A DNA stretch of 64,000 bases, taken from positions 39,386 through 103,385 of the forward strand of contig CAILVF010000045.1 in the NCBI GenBank assembly GCA_903837605.1, in the 5' to 3' direction. Below, piece by piece: positions 61,111-64,000 of the stretch (its first letter is position 1; the number at the start of each line of letters is the position of its first letter). Position numbers and translations under genes: made by a program. The notes below the pieces were generated by a model. That model made no database searches. It worked only from the letters and a program-made list of their open reading frames with translations, and was not told the DNA's origin. The DNA comes from an uncultured Bacteroidales bacterium (GTDB taxonomy: Bacteria > Bacteroidota > Bacteroidia > Bacteroidales > FEN-979).

Positions 61111-63920
61111 TATTTGTATTCCCGTTGTTTTTTGATGATGTCAAATACTGGTTCCAGTTTTTCGGATTTGTGATATCGCTCCAGAACAGGTTTAACAACC
61201 TGATTCTTCAAATGCTTCTCTTTTTGCGGGTGCCCTTCCCAGTTGTCATGCTTCTCGTAAAGGATTGCATGGTCCATCACCAGTGAGACTTCTTCTTCCT
61301 TGTCCAGGATGTCATATAGGGCTCGTTTCCCCTGCGTATTGATAGATGACGGGTATTCGTTGCTTGTTTCTGGTTTTTTAATCTTAACAGCCAGTTCGAC
61401 TACTTTTTTCAAATATTCTTCATACCGTTCTGCTTCTTCATTCCTGAGTTTGATCAGTTCATCAAGAAGAACACTCATTTTTTCATAGTAAATCGGGTTG
61501 GTCGGACTTTCTTCAATGATTACCTTACGGAGATTGTTTTCAATTGTTTCCGCCATGGCTTCCTTGTTGTGTCTGATGCTTGGTGGGAGTTTATCCAGGG
61601 CATCTTTCCCTCTTTCAACAATAAGTTCTACCAGACTGAGATCATCAAAGGCTGATATCTTTTTGCTCTCTTCTGCTCCGATGTAACTATCAATCAGGTG
61701 TCTCATGGCAGGTTCAAACTGCTTTAAATCAACCCAATCACCACTGGCTAACTGAACCACTTTGCGAACATTTTCAAAATGATCAACCTCTATCTTAATA
61801 GCGGCTATCTGATTTGACTTATAGCCAGCATCTTCCATTTCATCGGCTATGTTGGCATAAGCACGAATAAGCGAAATAACTGCCTTGTATAAGGCAACGC
61901 GCTTGGGTTCCGTGTCCTTTAAATCATCAGGATTCTGTGTGTTACCACAGAAATACTGAATGTATTCTTTTGTTTCCTTGGGTGGAACTACATCCTCGCA
62001 AAGTGCCCTTATCGCTTCGAATGCATCATCCAAACGCTCCTTGCCCTTCTTTAACCGATCTGACAGTAACCCTTCTACATCTTCCTGGTCGTAACCATCA
62101 AAGGCTTCCGTTGTATAATCATCTACGGCAGTTTCTATACTACCAAACAAATCCTTGTAGTCAATGATGTAGCCGTAATCTTTATCTTCACCATCGAGGC
62201 GGTTGACCCGACAAATTGCCTGGAACAAGCCATGATCCTTCATGCTTTTATCGATGTAGAGATAGGTGGCTGCAGGTGCATCAAACCCTGTGAGCAGTTT
62301 ATCAACGACAATCAACAACTTCATTTGTGCTGGTTCATCGACAAATCGCTTTTTGGCTTCATCTTCAAAATCTTCAGATGATTTGCCATTAAGCATATCC
62401 TGATAAATCTCATACTGCATTAACTTTTCGGTGTATCCTTCACCCGTTTCCTCACCTTTGATGTCCTTATGGGTGGGTGCAAATGAGGTGACAATAGCAC
62501 ATTTATTGAACCCAGCAGCCTGAAAGAGTTGATAATAGCGACAGGCATTGTAAATACTGCCAGAAACCAGGATGGCATTTCCTCTTCCGTTTTGTAGACG
62601 TTCTTTGGTTGCCATATCCAACAGAATATCAGCAACGATTTTTTGAAGTCGGGTAACGGAACTGAACACCTTCTTCATGGTACCCCATTTTTGTTTGAGT
62701 TCAGTCCTGGCAAAATCGGTCAGTCCTTTTGTTTTGCTATCGAACCAACTGTCAATTTTATCCAGTGAGGTGATTTTCTGTTCAATATCCCTGGCTTCAT
62801 AACGTAAATCCAACACCACACCATCTTTAACGGCTTCATCAAACTTGTAGGTGTGTATGTAAGTGCCAAATATTTCAATGCTTTTCTTTTTGTCGGAATG
62901 CAACAGGGGGGTTCCAGTAAAGCCAATGAACAAAGCCTTTTCACCTAAAAGTTGTCGCATCGCCTTGTTTAAATCTCCGCTCTGGGTTCGGTGGCACTCG
63001 TCAACAAACACAAAAAAATCACCCTTTGGCTTGAAGTCCTTTGGCAAACTGTTTTTCAGTTCTTCAAGGTAACTATCATAATCGGCTTCCTCTTTGTTGC
63101 CGAATTTATGAATGAGGGAGCACATCAACAATGGCTTGGAATCATTCAACATGCTGATCAACTCTGCGCCATTTTTAGTCCTGACAATCTTTTCCTCTAT
63201 GCCTTTGAATACCTTTTCTATTTGCTTATCCAACTCATCACGGTCGGTTATAATGAGCACTCGAGCGTTGGGGTTGTATTCCCTTACCCATTTTGCCAGC
63301 CAAACCATGGTCAAACTCTTACCTGATCCCTGGGTGTGCCAGATAATTCCACCTTGCTTTTGTCGTATTCTTTCCTGAGCCGCTTTCAATCCGAAGTACT
63401 GATTGTGTCGGCACAGTTTCTTTTGCCCTCGGTCGAACACCACAAAATCGTGTAAAACTTCAATCAACCGTTCTTTATTCAGAAATTCAATAAGGTTTTT
63501 ATCCAGAAGATTGTCCGTCTTGGCGGCTTGCTCTCTTAAAGACTTGGTTAACTCTAATAAAAAGTGATCGTTTGGATTGAATTCATCACTAACCTCTTTC
63601 CACTTCAAGTAATATTTCTCTGACGTATCAATGGCAGCAAATCTTAACCCTTCAACATTTTGACCTGCCATGACCAATTGCACCGTGGTGTAAAATGGCT
63701 TGATGAAGATGTGTTTTTGGTTATCATTGTTTTGGCGGATGCCTTCGGAAACAGAGACAGTACTTCGTTTTAGTTCTAATACACCAATGGCGATACCATT
63801 GATATAGATGACGATATCAGGTCGCTTGTTGTGGACACCTTTAATGGTTACTTCTTCGGTGTAAGCGGCAACTACAAATGCAGGAAATCGGCAAATAAGA
63901 ATGCAAGGTTTTTTGCATCG
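61110..63920 (-). CDS. hsdR: Type I restriction enzyme HsdR, 5'-disrupted
   Basis: The frame is open from 63920 to the stop at 61110-61112. Its first good candidate start is a GTG at 63683 (857 residues), but the sequence upstream of that GTG is still HsdR: PDIVIYINGIAIGVLELKRSTVSVSEGIRQNNDNQ with the nuclease D...ELK residues. Motor motifs are WHTQGSGKSLTMVW, DECHRTQSGDL and FTGTPLLH. In the upstream 240 bp there is no ATG, GTG or TTG in frame, and a TAA blocks it at 63921-63923. Normal HsdR has ~80-120 further residues there. A 1-base shift at the T6 run at 63909-63914 would link the frame to an ATG at 63918. No hsdM or hsdS is in the window. Confidence 0.8.
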   Translation of the reverse strand, partial: RCKKPCILICRFPAFVVAAYTEEVTIKGVHNKRPDIVIYINGIAIGVLELKRSTVSVSEGIRQNNDNQKHIFIKPFYTTVQLVMAGQNVEGLRFAAIDTSEKYYLKWKEVSDEFNPNDHFLLELTKSLREQAAKTDNLLDKNLIEFLNKERLIEVLHDFVVFDRGQKKLCRHNQYFGLKAAQERIRQKQGGIIWHTQGSGKSLTMVWLAKWVREYNPNARVLIITDRDELDKQIEKVFKGIEEKIVRTKNGAELISMLNDSKPLLMCSLIHKFGNKEEADYDSYLEELKNSLPKDFKPKGDFFVFVDECHRTQSGDLNKAMRQLLGEKALFIGFTGTPLLHSDKKKSIEIFGTYIHTYKFDEAVKDGVVLDLRYEARDIEQKITSLDKIDSWFDSKTKGLTDFARTELKQKWGTMKKVFSSVTRLQKIVADILLDMATKERLQNGRGNAILVSGSIYNACRYYQLFQAAGFNKCAIVTSFAPTHKDIKGEETGEGYTEKLMQYEIYQDMLNGKSSEDFEDEAKKRFVDEPAQMKLLIVVDKLLTGFDAPAATYLYIDKSMKDHGLFQAICRVNRLDGEDKDYGYIIDYKDLFGSIETAVDDYTTEAFDGYDQEDVEGLLSDRLKKGKERLDDAFEAIRALCEDVVPPKETKEYIQYFCGNTQNPDDLKDTEPKRVALYKAVISLIRAYANIADEMEDAGYKSNQIAAIKIEVDHFENVRKVVQLASGDWVDLKQFEPAMRHLIDSYIGAEESKKISAFDDLSLVELIVERGKDALDKLPPSIRHNKEAMAETIENNLRKVIIEESPTNPIYYEKMSVLLDELIKLRNEEAERYEEYLKKVVELAVKIKKPETSNEYPSSINTQGKRALYDILDKEEEVSLVMDHAILYEKHDNWEGHPQKEKHLKNQVVKPVLERYHKSEKLEPVFDIIKKQREYK

Positions 63921-64000
63921 TTAATTTCCGATTTAAAGATACAAAATTTTAAAGAACGTTATTTTCAAAGATCGTTTTCCTGTTTTCCAGCCGGAACGAT

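Overview
The window comes from a Bacteroidota chromosome, probably an uncultured Bacteroidales-like organism. The evidence is: T9SS-type C-terminal sorting tails on exported proteins; a Rho with a long disordered N-terminal insertion; DUF4293, DUF4403 and DUF1573 proteins; a NagZ-beta-lactamase fusion; and many start codons sitting just downstream of the Bacteroidota promoter box TAnnTTTG, several with an upstream TTTG at 18-22 bp. No rRNA, tRNA or CRISPR array was recognised.

1-49.5 kb is mostly housekeeping. It holds a formyltransferase-fold/GT4 pair, PnuC with a NadR-like kinase, a CPA2 antiporter, DedA, a split transketolase with a secreted VWA protein between its halves, NagZ-beta-lactamase, ADP-forming acyl-CoA synthetase, a DhaL-DegV (FakA/FakB-like) fusion, a LolC/E-type permease, NamZ, an aminotransferase, DUF1573, a hybrid kinase beside a diiron MBL protein and CysH, Mpl, two T9SS cargo proteins, Rho, RmuC, a nucleotidyltransferase module, RlmB, a polytopic membrane enzyme, FtsE, a methyltransferase, two exported thioredoxin-fold proteins (one broken by an in-frame stop), ornithine carbamoyltransferase, YqhD-type ADH, an AKR, a DUF255 protein and an exported calpain-like protease. 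NagZ, NamZ and Mpl form a cell-wall recycling set.

49.5-64 kb is accessory DNA with gene debris: a truncated nucleotidyltransferase, a YhcG/DinD chimera, an ORF6N protein, HicAB, a DUF2779 nuclease flanked by a second decayed hicB copy, and then an AT-richer defence-like block on the minus strand. That block holds a 5'-disrupted HsdR, a YgjP-type metallopeptidase coupled to it, a GHKL ATPase fused to a Shedu-like PD-(D/E)XK nuclease, an 88-residue partner, and two uracil-DNA-glycosylase-superfamily proteins. The GHKL-nuclease/88-aa/glycosylase cluster is the best candidate for an undescribed system.

Several intergenic regions carry 7-bp-period degenerate tandem arrays whose unit families recur at distant loci and join in register. 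One contains a perfect G-quadruplex motif. A four-copy 11-bp tandem repeat lies at 52.8 kb.
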